Source: Tubiluchus corallicola (taxonomy: Eukaryota; Priapulida; Priapulimorpha; Priapulimorphida; Tubiluchidae). Taken from it: DNA of 64,000 bases. Position numbers and translations under genes: made by a program. The notes beneath the pieces are model-generated. The model had not been told where the DNA came from, searched no databases, and was given only the letters and a program-made list of their open reading frames with translations. Below, piece after piece: positions 11,780 through 23,459 of the stretch (position 1 is its first letter; every line of letters starts with the position of its first letter). Where the stretch lies: the NCBI GenBank assembly GCA_030141605.1, contig JAQGDQ010000761.1, positions 36,542 through 100,541 on the forward strand. The letters run 5' to 3'.

Positions 11780-13060
11780 TTGAAGGAAAGGACAAGTCAT
11801 TTACCATGTTGGATTTATTTTACTATTATCACTTGAATTTAGGAAAATATGAAAAAGAATTTTGCAAAAAAGCAGTCTATAAAGCATATAGTTAGTCATG
11901 CTACTACTGTACGATTTTCAGGTGCGATGCTAGATGACATTTGCTTGAAAATTATGACACAACTAGGTGGATTTCGTGACTTTTCTTCAGTACACTATGG
12001 CTTTCCGTAAGCGAGCGCTACTTAAATTAATCCAAATTTCTGCAGCTTACCTAATGTTCAAGCAAAAATATCATAACATTAGATAATATTTTGTAAAACT
12101 TATTATACTTTTGATGGAAATTGACAGTGCACGGTTTTCCTTCAGTCGGTGAATGTCAGGCCAGTCACAAAAAAAGTTTCTGTCCTACCTCATGAGCTCA
12201 AAAGATGTCAGTAGGGAAAGGAGGAAATTTTTTTCAAAATAATTTTTTTATTTAAAGTTTTGTGAATGTTTATAGCTGAATTGTGGAACATTTAAAATCA
12301 AGGTTTGTTTATTTCCCACTGGTCATAATTAGCAGTAATGTTTTAAATTTTTTTCAATGAACATTCTTTCACGCTTTGTTTTTTAGTTTTTAGTTACGCA
12401 TCACTAAATTATTGTATAATTATCGATTATCGTATAGTCTCCTTTTTGAACGTCATGATGTTCTGGTAACTTTGGCACAATTGAAATCAAAGTTTGTTTA
12501 TTTCCCACTGGTTAGCAGTAATGTCTTAAATTTTTTCAATAAACATTTTTTCACGCTTTCTTTTTTAGTTTCGCATTACTAAATTATCGTACAGTTATCA
12601 TTTGTTTGTAACTGATATGTATGTTCTGATAATAATGGTATCATGGCATCAACACTACTCAGCCGTTAATACACTGATTTGGCAGAAAATACGATGCATT
12701 TTAGCCTCCAATACAATGAGCATCACTCAAAAGGACAACCCTGGCTGAGAGTTAGCCGCAGAAAAACATGGTTGTGACCACGCCGAAACAACAGTGTTAC
12801 AATAATTATTGCGTTGTAAGTTTTAAACTAAAAAAATATGCTTTTATATGACTGCGTCAGGTAAGTATATGAATGTAGAAAACTTTTATAAAATTCCTGG
12901 CATGGTGTGCGATAAAAAAAATGTTACCCAGGCGAATAGACAGAAACAGAAGTATTTTTATTGTTGGCCTCACTGGTGATAGAATGGGCGTTCAATATGA
13001 GAGCACCTAGGCATGGATGATCACAACTTTAAAGTGATTTTACTACTTATCCAAATCACC
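11780..13060 (+). repeat. Interspersed repeat family C, copy 1
   Basis: Matches 31460-31910 in order: a GGAAAGgACAAGTCA...TTTATTTTACT.TTATCACTT block, a CTTGAAAATtATGA.GCAACT block, GTGGCTTTCCGTAA, then GAATG.GCGTTCAA.ATG.GAGC and ACTTTAAAGT.ATTTTACTA. Inside, a ~190-bp segment containing GTTTGTTTATTTCCCACTGG is duplicated in tandem (about 12293 and 12482). No coding capacity seen. A GEMIN4 first exon or promoter could overlap it. Confidence 0.55.
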
Positions 13061-13853
13061 TATCACACTTTTTGCGAAAATTTAAAAAAGCCTAGATTCC
13101 CGGAAGACTTGGCCTGTCGTTTAAAACTCATTTTATAAAACAGTCTCGACAGATACACTCAAACTTCTTTATACCACCTACAATGGAACTGCAAAGCATT
13201 GGTATTACAGCGAGTTTAGCATTATAATAGGGGTTGTTAATGCATACATGTCTACGCAAATATAGACATTTTGTTTTGATAAAAATCTGGGCATTAAATG
13301 AGATCGGCATTATGACGAGGTTTGTCTGTATTAAAATGAATCTCAGTTCTAGCACGTCTTTCCATGTATGAAAACAAAATAAAATTAAAATGAAATTGCT
13401 GGTTAGACAAGAAACAAAGCAATCACCAGCACCGAGGCTGACTCTAAAACTCAAAACTTTTCAGATGTATACATTGAATGCGTGCCACGCGGAAAAGAAC
13501 ACAAGTACTAAAAACGGTAAGCATCAGGTGCACGCTGCACAGTAATCATCGCATTAAATCTGATAATCATTATATGCAATTAGAAGAACTCAGCTTGCTA
13601 ATGATTATTGTGTTAGTAAACAGTTGTACAAATTATAGTTATTATTCTTGGATTTGTCGCACGCTCTAAATTTTAAAACAGCTACAGGTTCTACATGGCA
13701 TGGTCACTGCAGCACAGGGCCACATATACGCAGCTTGATGATACAAGCCTATATACATAACAACGGAAGTCAAAGAATTGAGAAATAAATAAACATTCCT
13801 AATATTTTACCCATCAAGCAAATCCCGATGGCTAATTAATTAACTTTTAATAC
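13061..13853. other. Unassigned
   Basis: No gene recognised. The 108-codon minus-strand frame at 13128-13454 has no family signature and no convincing splice or start context. Confidence 0.3.
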
Positions 13854-14304
13854 TACCGTATTTTCCCGTGTATAAGAGACCCTTTTTTTGCTCAGAATTT
13901 TCACTTTAAAAATAGGGGGTCTCTTATACATGGGAGTAAGTCTTTTCAATAAGATGCATAAATTGTTACACTAATGATTTTAAAGAAATAAGTGCTCTAC
14001 AACTGTTTTGCGTGTCGCGTTCGACTATGAAGCGGTTGTAAGCAATACAAGCATCGTGACACAGGCATTATCTCCTCGTTTTCTCTTTTCCTGTTACAGG
14101 TTTGCAGGTAATATATACCAGTACTCTTTTTCTACAACACATTAACTGGTTTTATTTTGTTTTCAGTACCGCACTGAGTTGAAAAAAGTTGTACTTTACC
14201 CTCTAAAAATGTCCGTCTGAAAAAACTTTTTTCCAGAATTTTTGCCTAAAAATTGAAGGGGTCTCTTATACACAAGGGTCTCTTATACACGGGAAAATAC
14301 GGTA
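13854..14304. mobile_element. MITE with perfect 29-bp terminal inverted repeats
   Basis: Positions 13854-13882 (TACCGTATTTTCCCGTGTAT, then AAGAGACCC) are the exact complement of 14276-14304. Further copies of GGTCTCTTATACA lie just inside both ends (about 13917 and 14260), giving nested subterminal repeats. No transposase is encoded. The superfamily is uncertain because no clear target duplication is visible. Confidence 0.85.
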
Positions 14305-14924
14305 AATTAATTAACAACTAGAAATCTGTTTGTAGTAAAAACTTTTTTAAATAGCACTAATCACCTAAGAATACTAGATGTAACAGTAATTATAATTTTG
14401 CTGTGCTAGCAGAGCAGGTTTGCCTGTATTCAAGACTGTAGTGACACCTAGCTGGGAAAAAGAGAATCTTCTTAGTAACAGTCTCTGAATATCCTATATA
14501 CCTGTAAGCAAGTAAGAACTTTTCAGTTCTAGGTTTTGGGCTATTCTCCACAGAATGTACAATTTTCATCCCGTCATACATTTTTTTAAACATCAAAAGT
14601 TCTGGTACAATACTGACTGCCAGCTTTACTTCTCTAGAGTAAATAAGAAATGACCTTTTTTGGGCGTATTGCAATAAATTACGCTACACTCTTTACTTGT
14701 ATTCTTGCAACATGGGAAATCCTTTTGCCTTACCCGTTTTTTTCTGGTGATTAGACAAGCCATGACACATGATGTTGCGACTTATCTACATTACTTTTAA
14801 TGATATTCGTAGTCTACAGATGCTTTCCTAGATACAGCTCTACATTTGTTTATTTAGGACGACAACGGTTTCAAGCATTGAGTGTTTTTGTACTCATTTC
14901 AGCAGAGCAGATTCGATTTAATTT
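14305..14924. other. Unassigned
   Basis: No gene or repeat recognised. The 94-codon minus-strand frame at 14390-14674 has no family signature. Confidence 0.3.
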
Positions 14925-15062
14925 GGCCATGACGAATTACACATATGCCATTCAAAGTAAGCAAAATAAAATACGCATAAAATTGCTGTAAAGTGATATA
15001 ATTTTATCAGGCGATTTCTCTGAAGCGTACTTTAGGTACCCCTTTTCTCCTCCTTTAAGAAG
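14925..15062 (-). repeat. Interspersed repeat family A, terminal fragment
   Basis: The reverse complement matches the first ~140 bp of family A (GTACCTAAAGTACGCTTCAG...TCGCCTGATAAAATTATATCAC). The remainder of the element is absent. Confidence 0.55.
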
Positions 15063-17550
15063 AAGCATTTAATCTTGAGTTAATATCTAAGATGTTCCTC
15101 AATGGAAAGGTGCTGTGTCACCTTCTACATCTTCAAGTACATCATCAATTTTTGATTCTAACAAGAAATGGAAAAAGTTCTGAAAAACACATTAAATGTG
15201 AAGTATTTCAATGACTAAAACATTCAAAATTTGTTGATACCGCGTGATAACCTTTAAGTTAGTCTGCTTTGTGCTTATCTTTTATTAGATTTCTTCATTT
15301 TTATGTGAATTGCATAGTTCTTTAATTCTATATATTCTCAAAATACAATTTTTGATTGTAATGCATGTTTTAATAGGCTCGATCTTTGCGACGCTAGTCT
15401 ACAAACTCATCAAATGGCAAGATGAAAACATACATAAGAATCGAGGCATAAGGTAGTTGCAGACAAACAACACACAGCATACAAAATTAAACATGTAAGG
15501 TGCTGGTTATAACGTAAGAGCAACTACACAGTTTTATGGATAAAGAACATAGTATGTAACATCTACAGTATCTCCCCATAGTGAGTAAGGGCATTTAGTC
15601 ACATAATATTATATGTCTGTCTGCACAATACAATTAATAATATGCAAAAGCATAATCATCAACTGTGGTAAAGGGATAAGCCTGAACAAGACCTGGAAAC
15701 CCTTTGGCTTTGGTTTCAAAAGTTGAAAAGTCAAGGACACAAGGTCAAGAAATGCATTAACATCAAAGTACACAATGTTCAGATCACCAAACTTGGCAAG
15801 GGATACATAGGTGTTGACAAAAAAACCCTTGGCTTTTGGTTTGAACAGGTCAAGAGTCGAGGTCACCAAAGTCAAAAAATGTTAAAATGTCAAATAAATT
15901 TTTGCCCGTAGCGACTCCATATGGAGGCGTGACCTACTAGGTCTGCACCCCAATAGAGTGCCCTTTTATTACCAATATGATTACTCAAGTAGAGAAGCTC
16001 AAGTACTAGGATGTCCCGAAGCCAGTGGCTGTTGTTCTGGTAATGGGAATTTGCTTGATCAATATAAGCCGGTGACAGGGGAATACTGTTCAATATCACT
16101 GTACAGTCATGTACAGCTCACAAGCCCACAGTGCAGTATTGACGTAAGATACCATCTGATGATCGTACACATTTCAAAATTCTAATAATTCTGCACGTTG
16201 TAAAATAAATATATACATATAAAAAATACAACTGTACGTTGTAAAATAATAACATGTAAAAATATTCAAAAGAAATCAAGATGCCCAGAAAAACCCTACC
16301 CTCTAGTGGAACTAAGAAGTGTGTGTTCTCTATTCCAGATAGCTGTCTAATCATTGAGTGCAGTGATGGCTCTATGGTTGCGTCATAGAGAGATTTCATG
16401 TTTTCACACTTCAAATTTTATGTCCAAGTTCTGTTACTGATGAAGAAAATTTTTTAATAAAAACGCTGTGACTGTCAGAGGCAGCTAGGCCTAGATTCTA
16501 GGCCTTCAAATACCATACGTAATTTCAGAACATTAAAAAAATCTGGATTTCTTATTGGCTATTGCTAACCAAAAACTATTGGCAATTCAGAATTTCCACA
16601 AATAATAACCATTGCTGTGCTTAATTACTGGCTGCAAGTGAGACATACAGGCACATGTATACAATATGTACTTAGTTGTTATAGAAAGTCAAAATTAATC
16701 GTTTTAATCCCATGACGAAAAACCTAAAATAATGTTGACACAACAATAAACAACTTTTCAGTAAACCAATCTCAACACAATTAACTGAAACCGGGAAGGA
16801 TAGTGGCTTAAGAATCATTTTTATGATATTTTAACGTACTTATCAACAAATTTGTTACTTCTATGGATTTCCATGTGTAGTGACAGCCAGTTACAGATAT
16901 TGCAACATTGCTATTGCAAATTTTCAAGCTAACCATGTCAAGTTCTGCTCTGTACGATAAATGCATCACAAAATGAGTTTGAAAAATTCGATCTACAGGA
17001 ACTTTCAGAATTCAGATGGCATTCAGCAATGCAGAAGGCTGCTGCTGTTGTGTTTTGTTTCTCGTGGAAGGCTCGTAGAGAAAACCAGAAAACACTTCAT
17101 CAAATTAAACTAGTTTATTAAGCGAGAATTCTACAACACAAAAGTATGAAGGAACGCGAAATGATTACACTAAACGTGAAAATCTGGAAAATGTTTAAGT
17201 GTATTTGAAATTACAAGTATACAAGAGAATGTGTAAGTGTACGTCTGTGCGAAATCTGCATGCGTCTGTCAGCAGCCTGCTTCGCCTTATATAGCGTGCC
17301 TGAGAAGCTTCTAGAAGTTCCTTTCCAGAACGTTGTACACGGTAAGACGATTAATCTAATGGAACATTCTACATATTTAATTCTAATAGATGCCAGCGAT
17401 CTTCACAACAGCTGCAGAAGACACAAACAATGAGAAAACTGTTAAACCTTTTTTTACACAAGTCCAATGTGGATCCAAGTCTGTGAAGACTTCAGATAGA
17501 GTGGTTGTCTAGCAGAGTTAGTTATAACTGACCAACATAATACACTCATA
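15063..17550. other. Unassigned; local direct duplication
   Basis: No gene recognised. At about 15697-15880 a ~120-bp segment with AACCCTTTGGCTTTGGTTT and a following AGGTCA-rich stretch occurs twice in diverged form. The 98-codon minus-strand frame at 16118-16414 has no family signature. Confidence 0.3.
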
Positions 17551-17968
17551 TCTCGGTTTGTTGGACCTCACTTTTACGGATGTCAGAAAATTCGGACAAA
17601 ATCTGGTCCGTTAAAAAGACCACGTACTACAGACACAGTCCGTTATTTTGCGAGCTCACCGCTAGTTGGCAGGCTGTTACTTTGTTTACATCCAAGCAGC
17701 ATGTAACAGCACGTGTCTAGGGTGTTTAGTGGTTTAATCAGCGTGCGTAAGTGGTTTAGAGTCAATCATGCGAAGTTATTTAAATCAATTGCCGACAGTT
17801 TTTATATACTTTTGCACAGAGCGGGCCGTACCAGACGTTTTTGAGACAATAAGGCAATTGATTCTCCATTACCCTGAGTCTAATACAAGCCTACTGTATT
17901 AGTTTAGTATCGGAAAATATGGACAAGCGGCAAATTCGGACTGGACCCACAACCGAGTTGAGTGAATA
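17551..17968. mobile_element. Inverted-repeat element, family E, copy 1
   Basis: The left end CACTCATATCTCGGTTTGTTGGACC and the complement of the right end (CACTCAACTCGGTTGTGGGTCC) form imperfect terminal inverted repeats. A second copy lies at 58165-58630 in the opposite orientation. The terminal sequence resembles pogo/Tigger-like ends. The interior (about 17645-17860) is also found inside the hAT-type family at 22806-23218. Confidence 0.6.
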
Positions 17969-18966
17969 TGGGTTCTTCCTTACCGTATTATTACCATAGA
18001 TCAACAGGGCGAAGCCTGTATGTATGCATTTTGCACATAGTTTTCTCTCTCATTAATCATTGTTTCACACGCTCTCTCTCACATTTTATATTTGTTTTCT
18101 CTCAAAAGTTGTCGGTCTAGTGAAGTGCCACCTAGCGGCAGTGGTCATGGTATGGTGAGGAAGCAAGGCCAGTGGTCGTATGATGGAAGCGTCACTCAAT
18201 GTATGTTTATGAAACGTTTGTATGACGGTTGCAGAAAGGTTGGATTTTTAAAAGTCATTTAGATTCCATTGAAGCTGGATGGGTTCCAAACCATAAGATA
18301 ATGCCATTGGTTCATGCACAAAGTAAGAGCAAACTGCAAACATGCACCCTTGAGCAAATACACGATTTGAAATTTCGACAACTGTGAGATTACGTGCACT
18401 CAGTCAATGTGAGACTGCTATGCTGAAGTCGGACTACTGCTTCTTCTTTGTGGTAAGACGTTAACTTCACCGAATTGAAGGCTCTGGCACATGCTGTTAG
18501 AGTTAATAATAGCATAATACATTTAGTAGGGCTAGCTGGCCTAATGCCATGGTAAATATAACTCCACAAATTTTCTCACAAACAAAACAGATAGGTGTTA
18601 GTACAAACGGAGTATACATGCAGTCACCTGAGTAAGCCACCTCTATTAGAACTTACATGATTTAGTTATAGAGCAATTACTATTCAAGTTATTATTCAAT
18701 ATGAATATGGTGTCTTCATAGATATAGGCATAGACATGTTTTATTCTATAGAGTAATGTAACAGTGAAGTAACAACATACCTTCCCAGGGATTATCTCAT
18801 TGAATTACTGATTTCAAATATAATTACAGTTATCTACAATTTTTATAAAATATGTACAACTACAAGTAAAATTTGGCAGATGGCCAAAAAACTCTCATTC
18901 ATGACTATGACTCACAGGTTTCTCACAATTTAACCCCAATATCTTTCACAATTCAGTATATCTTAC
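17969..18966. other. Unassigned; putative clathrin intron 1
   Basis: No coding exon recognised on either strand. If the exon at 18967-19008 belongs to clathrin heavy chain, this is the first part of its intron 1. Confidence 0.35.
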
Positions 18967-19008
18967 CTGCAAGTGCTCTTGAAAACGAATTGGAAATTGT
19001 TGAGACAT
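18967..19008 (-). CDS. CLTC: Clathrin heavy chain, first coding exon only
   Basis: Clathrin heavy chain forms the triskelion legs of coated vesicles. This 42-nt exon reads MSQQFPIRFQEHLQ, then a strong donor (CAG|GTAAGA; GT at 18965-18966). Human clathrin heavy chain starts MAQILPIRFQEHLQ and, as I recall, its first coding exon ends at the same LQ. The start codon has a good context (GTCACCATGT). It faces the IFT20 start across 427 bp. No later clathrin exon is visible between here and position 1, although exon 2 would encode about 70 well-conserved residues. The gene must then have a first intron longer than 18.9 kb, or the exon is an orphan. The match is short, but nine consecutive identical residues with start, context and donor are hard to explain by chance. 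Confidence 0.7.
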
Positions 19009-19435
19009 GGTGACAGGTCTTCTTTTCTGTCAATAACAAATTAATAAATCACAAAATTGAATATATCTGCCGGCTTTAAGAAACTCCGCCAGCACGCAAA
19101 ATTTTAATATGGCAGCAGCTGGCGGGAGAAAAGTAGTCCGTCATTAAATGACTTGACGAAATGTTGAATTGTGCTAAAATCTCTAAAGTTCACTTTACTT
19201 TCAATGTTGCTTAAATTTTCGCGGTATTTGGTAGAACATTTTTTAACTTCACATGCCTAGAATTATTAAAATGAACATATACTTCTGCTCTATTTCCCTA
19301 CCATTAGTTTTGTTTTCCGCCGCTAGATGACAACGTGTGTGAAATTCCTGAAGCCAAAATCTTTGCTGTAGATACAGTAAACGCGTAGTAGTGAGTAGAC
19401 GCCAAGTGTAGTTTTAATGTCTTAATTAATAAATA
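19009..19435. promoter_or_regulatory. Likely bidirectional promoter, clathrin exon 1 / IFT20
   Basis: This 427-bp interval separates the divergent start codons of clathrin exon 1 (minus) and IFT20 (plus), so both 5' untranslated regions and both promoters should lie here. It has a more GC-rich stretch around 19075-19135 with GGCAGCAGCTGGCGGGAG. No TATA box stands out. The function is inferred from the arrangement. Confidence 0.5.
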
Positions 19436-22400
19436 ATGACAAATCTTGGGAACACTGGTTTACATCTCGATGACTTAAATAAATTACGAGTACTAGAACC
19501 AGAGGCTGCTCTTGAAACTGCTGAACTGAAAGAAGACTGCAAGGAGTTTGTTGAAAGTACTAGTTTTTGTTCTAGCTTTGCTTCCTCTAACACTGGTATA
19601 TTCTGATCATTATATTTGGCATTTCTTCCCATTTTTTGTGAAAACACTAACAAAGTAATTATTCAATAATTCTGCTTTTTCTTTGTCATTCACCGTCAGT
19701 TGTTTTCACTGTCATCTTACTCCTAGCATATTTGTAGAACAGCTTTGGATTTCGTTTGACATTTGGTGCTACTGCTGCTTCACTTTCCGTACTTCATCTT
19801 TACATTGGTTCCTTATTTTAGCATAGTTCTTTTATTCTTCAGAATGTGATTTGTTGATTTTATCCCTTATGTTACTCCCAAGTGACTGAAAAAAATGTTC
19901 TATGGGCTAACTTTTTCATATATATGCGATCTTAATATCATTCATCCATCAATATTTAATCAATTAAATCGTCTTCCATTATCAATTATCAATGCTTTAT
20001 CAGTTGACATTCTCAAAAGGCATTTGAGAGAGGACAGTTTACAGATGGTTACCGTCTAGATCCTTATTTCTTTGGATAAGGATAAGGTATCAATAGCTGA
20101 CTGAATATGATAATAATAAAAACAAAAACTTTAAAATCCATAACATGTCACAAGTAAATTATGCAGCACTTCACTTTTTCTGTCGCTTTTTACTAACCAA
20201 TCTTTTGTTTGACCCTTTGAGTTTTAGCTTCAAAGAGCAGATGATTTTTCCATGTATCAGTGGACTTCGATAAGCTTATACTTCGTACATCCACTGCATA
20301 CTAATTATTGACCTTAATTAAACATAACAGCAGTCAGCAGTATGTGACATATTGCTCTACTAGTACTAGACATCTACTAGGTGTAGTCTTTCTTGTAATG
20401 TGTGTGTAATAGCATCATTGTACTGTGTAAAAATAAATTACCGCACTATTGTAATACTGCAAAGTGCGGCAAGCATCCTTATACTATGTGTAAAAATAAA
20501 TTACTGCACTATTGTAATACTGCAAAGTGTAGCAAGTGTGTTTATACTGTGTAAAAATAAATTACCGCACTATTGTAATACTGCAAAGTGCAGCAAGTGT
20601 CCTTATACTGTGCAAAAATAAATTACTGCACTATTGTAATACTGCAAAGTGTAGCAAGTGTGTTTATACTGTGTAAAAATAAATTACCGCACTATTGTAA
20701 TACTGCAAAGTGCGGCAAGCATCCTTATACTATGTGTAAAAATAAATTACTGCACTATTGTAATACTGCAAAGTGTAGCAAGTGTGTTTATACTATGTAA
20801 AAATAAATTACCACACTTGTAATACTGCAAAGTGCAGCAAGTGTCCTTATACTGTGCAAAAATAAATTACTGCACTATTGTAATACTGCAAAGTGTAGCA
20901 AGTGTGTTTATACTGTGTAAAAATAAATTACCGCACTATTGTAATACTGCAAAGTGCAGCAAGTGTCCTTATACTGTGCAAAAATAAATTACTGCACTAT
21001 TGTAATACTGCAAAGTGTAGCAAGTGTGTTTATACTGTGTAAAAATAAATTACCGCACTATTGTAATACTGCAAAGTGCAGCAAGTGTCCTTATACTGTG
21101 CAAAAATAAATTACTGCACTATTGTAATACTGCAAAGTGTAGCAAGTATGTTTATACTGTGTAAAAATAAATTACCGCACTATTGTAATACTGTATAGTG
21201 CAACAAGTGTCCTTATACTGTGTAAAAATAAATTACCGCACTATTGTAATACTGCAAAGTGCGGGAATGATACAGTCCCACAATGTAGCAGTTACAACTG
21301 TTTATCAACTGGTATGCAAAGTACTCTGGAAACTGCTGTCATGAAAAATTTTAAGTGTTTAATAATTCAATAGCTAAACAGCGAAACGTTAATGTTTTCT
21401 AGAAACCAGTAACTTTCAGCGTATTGTTAATGGCTTCATCAACATGGTTGCTGAACTGTCAAACGAAGTTGAGAATGAAAAGATGAAGGTAGGAACTGTC
21501 ACGAAGCTTCAAATGTGCGCTTGCATGCCAAAACCGTTGAAATCAAAACCGGGCACAGTTAAAACTTATAACTACGTTATGATGCTTAATACTAGAAACT
21601 AGTACTGCAAATGTGAAAAACTCTGAATGGTAGCCTGTGGCAGCAGTCATTTTGCTTGCAGTTTTTTCTGTTTCCATTTCCAGATCTTTGTCTGAAAGAG
21701 CCATCTATAGAATTGAAATGTAATTAAAGTCCATAGCAACCACACTTTCGTACGGTTGCCAAGTGTTTTTGTAGAAATGTGATAAAAAACAATGACAAAC
21801 TTTAACAGCGATTTGCTCAAGGTTATGTTTTTATCTCAGCGTAGAAATAACATGGAGCCGTGAGTTTGGTATCAAAGTGATCCTCAGTAAATAGAGATTC
21901 AGGATATGTGAATAACTAGTTAAGCTTAAATGCCGAGTTATGAACGATTTTGCTATGCAAGCACACACATAATATTTTGTATTTATTATTATTATTATGT
22001 TGATGATGAACTTTATTAATTTGAATGTTTAATAGGATTCCCGCAATTACAAAATTGTATTCGGGAATTATTTGAATTAAGAGTATCATATATGCTTTTT
22101 GATGATATTAGATGTACATATATATATATTCATTTAATTATTGCATTACAGGCAATTGGTTATAGAAATTTGCACAAATCTATCGAGAAGCAGCGGGAGG
22201 CTCAGCAACAGCAACTCTTGGCTCTTATCTCAGAAAAACACACCCAGCTTGAACGGTAAATAGCTAGCGTTCCAAAGTGCTACTTTATACAACGAATAAT
22301 GTTTTTTGCATTAGAAGAAGCTTTAAAGTTGGCTACAGTTCACCTACTTAAATTACATGTAAAATGAAATACAGTAAACTATATGTAACTGGAACACCTT

Positions 22401-23318
22401 GGCACCGGAAAATTTGTTTGAGTTATGCAAAAGTACGAGTTGGACAAAGTTCGTAAGCAAACAAGATTGAGTCGCCCATCAATGTCGGACAAAAAACAAC
22501 AGCTTGTGAAAATGACAAAGTGGGCCTCTTATCAAATATCAAGCAACAGCTTTTTATGAATAATCAAAAATAAAATGACTGGTCCACTTCTATTGTAGTC
22601 TGAGTAGCATGGTTAATAGAATTCGGCAATAATATTGCGCTCTAATTATGAAAACACGTTCGTTAAGCCATGTTGTGTGCAGCGTTCTGCTAAGGTAATA
22701 CAAGAAATCTTAGAACATAATATTTCACCATTTATAAAGAAACCTGCCTTTAAACTTCTCCAGCTTAAATATCACATCAGGAGTAAAGTGATCAGTGAAC
22801 ATTTTCAGGGATGAGAATTTTCTGCGGATACGTGGAATTCCGAGTTTTTGGAAGACCAGTAGTGCCATTTTTGTAAATCGCGTAAATTCGTTGAGAACAT
22901 TTTTACGCACCCAGTACATTATTTCACAAGCTGACCGCTAGTTGGCAGGCCGTCACTTTGTTTACATCACGTACATCAGTGTAACCACGTGTATGTCTCT
23001 ATGTATAAAAATATAGAATCAATTGTGTGGAGTTATTTGAGTCAATTGCAGACTGTTTTTATATACCTTTGTATAGGAGCGGCCAGTACTTAGGTGTTTT
23101 TGAGACAATTAGGTATCATGTATCCTTGATAGTTGGGTATTTTAAATTATGCATGAAACAAGGAACATTTAGAGGTTCTCTATGGTCACAAAATTACAAT
23201 TTGTCATTCTCATCCCTGCATTTTGCTGTCTTTCAGACTTAAAATTCAATGCGAGTCACTTGCTAGAATGGAAGCGGAGCAGGCGGAGTTTATGGAGCAG
23301 TACTACCTACAGACATGA
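19436..23318 (+). CDS. IFT20: IFT20, intraflagellar transport protein 20, complete, four exons
   Basis: IFT20 is the IFT-B subunit that also works at the Golgi, sorting membrane proteins to cilia. The exons are 19436-19556, 21403-21488, 22152-22255 and 23237-23318, all with GT and AG borders and consistent phase, giving 130 residues (human 132). The human motifs are recognisable in order: [15 protein letters not shown] (human LHFDELNKLRVLDPE), [35 protein letters not shown] and a [11 protein letters not shown] end. Residues from about 60 to the C terminus are predicted coiled coil, as in the family. Intron 1 holds a 59-bp minisatellite, intron 2 a family F repeat, and intron 3 a hAT-type element ending 18 bp before exon 4. 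No AATAAA is obvious close after the stop. Confidence 0.93.
19895..20080 (+). mobile_element. Possible LINE 3'-end coding relic
   Basis: A plus-strand stretch reads [20 protein letters not shown], similar in style to the C-terminal W-N-x-L-P...FK tail of non-LTR reverse transcriptases. It is short and lies in IFT20 intron 1. The call is weak. Confidence 0.3.
20405..21265 (+). repeat. 59-bp minisatellite with alternating variants, ~14 copies
   Basis: The unit is about 59 bp around AAATAAATTACYGCACTATT and GTAATACTGCAAAGTG. Two variants, one with GTTTATACTGTGTAAA...TTACCGCAC and one with CCTTATACTGTGCAAA...TTACTGCAC, mostly alternate, forming a ~118-bp higher-order unit. It lies in IFT20 intron 1. 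Open frames across it are products of the repeat. Confidence 0.95.
21590..21970 (+). repeat. Interspersed repeat family F, copy 1
   Basis: Homologous to 46840-47290 (plus), 56690-57190 (minus) and a fragment at 25864-25965 (minus). Shared blocks include AGATTCAGGATATGTGAATAACTAG, AGAGCCATCTA and TTTGCTATGCAAGCACACA. It occupies most of IFT20 intron 2. Confidence 0.7.
22806..23218. mobile_element. hAT-type MITE, family H, copy 1
   Basis: The ends are CAGGGATGAGAAT and ATTCTCATCCCTG. The interior matches the three other copies at 53630-54121, 60595-60942 and 62855-63348, which have clear 8-bp target duplications. Here the duplication is degenerate (CATTTT on both sides). It lies in IFT20 intron 3, and its right end is 18 bp from the exon 4 boundary. 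Confidence 0.8.
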
Positions 23319-23459
23319 GTAACTACGACAAGCACTAATCCTTTGCAATTCCGGTTTAAACATAAGAGGTTGAGCTTCAAACGAAGCACAGATTTGTTTT
23401 GAGATTTGTGAAGGCTGTAAAGCTGATCTTTCCTCCCCAAATACGTACGTTTGAAAGTA

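Noticed and set aside
22725-22919. 64-codon minus-strand frame resembling the start of the 63236 frame
   Set aside because: Both are translations of the same family H MITE end, so their similarity reflects the repeat, not a protein family.
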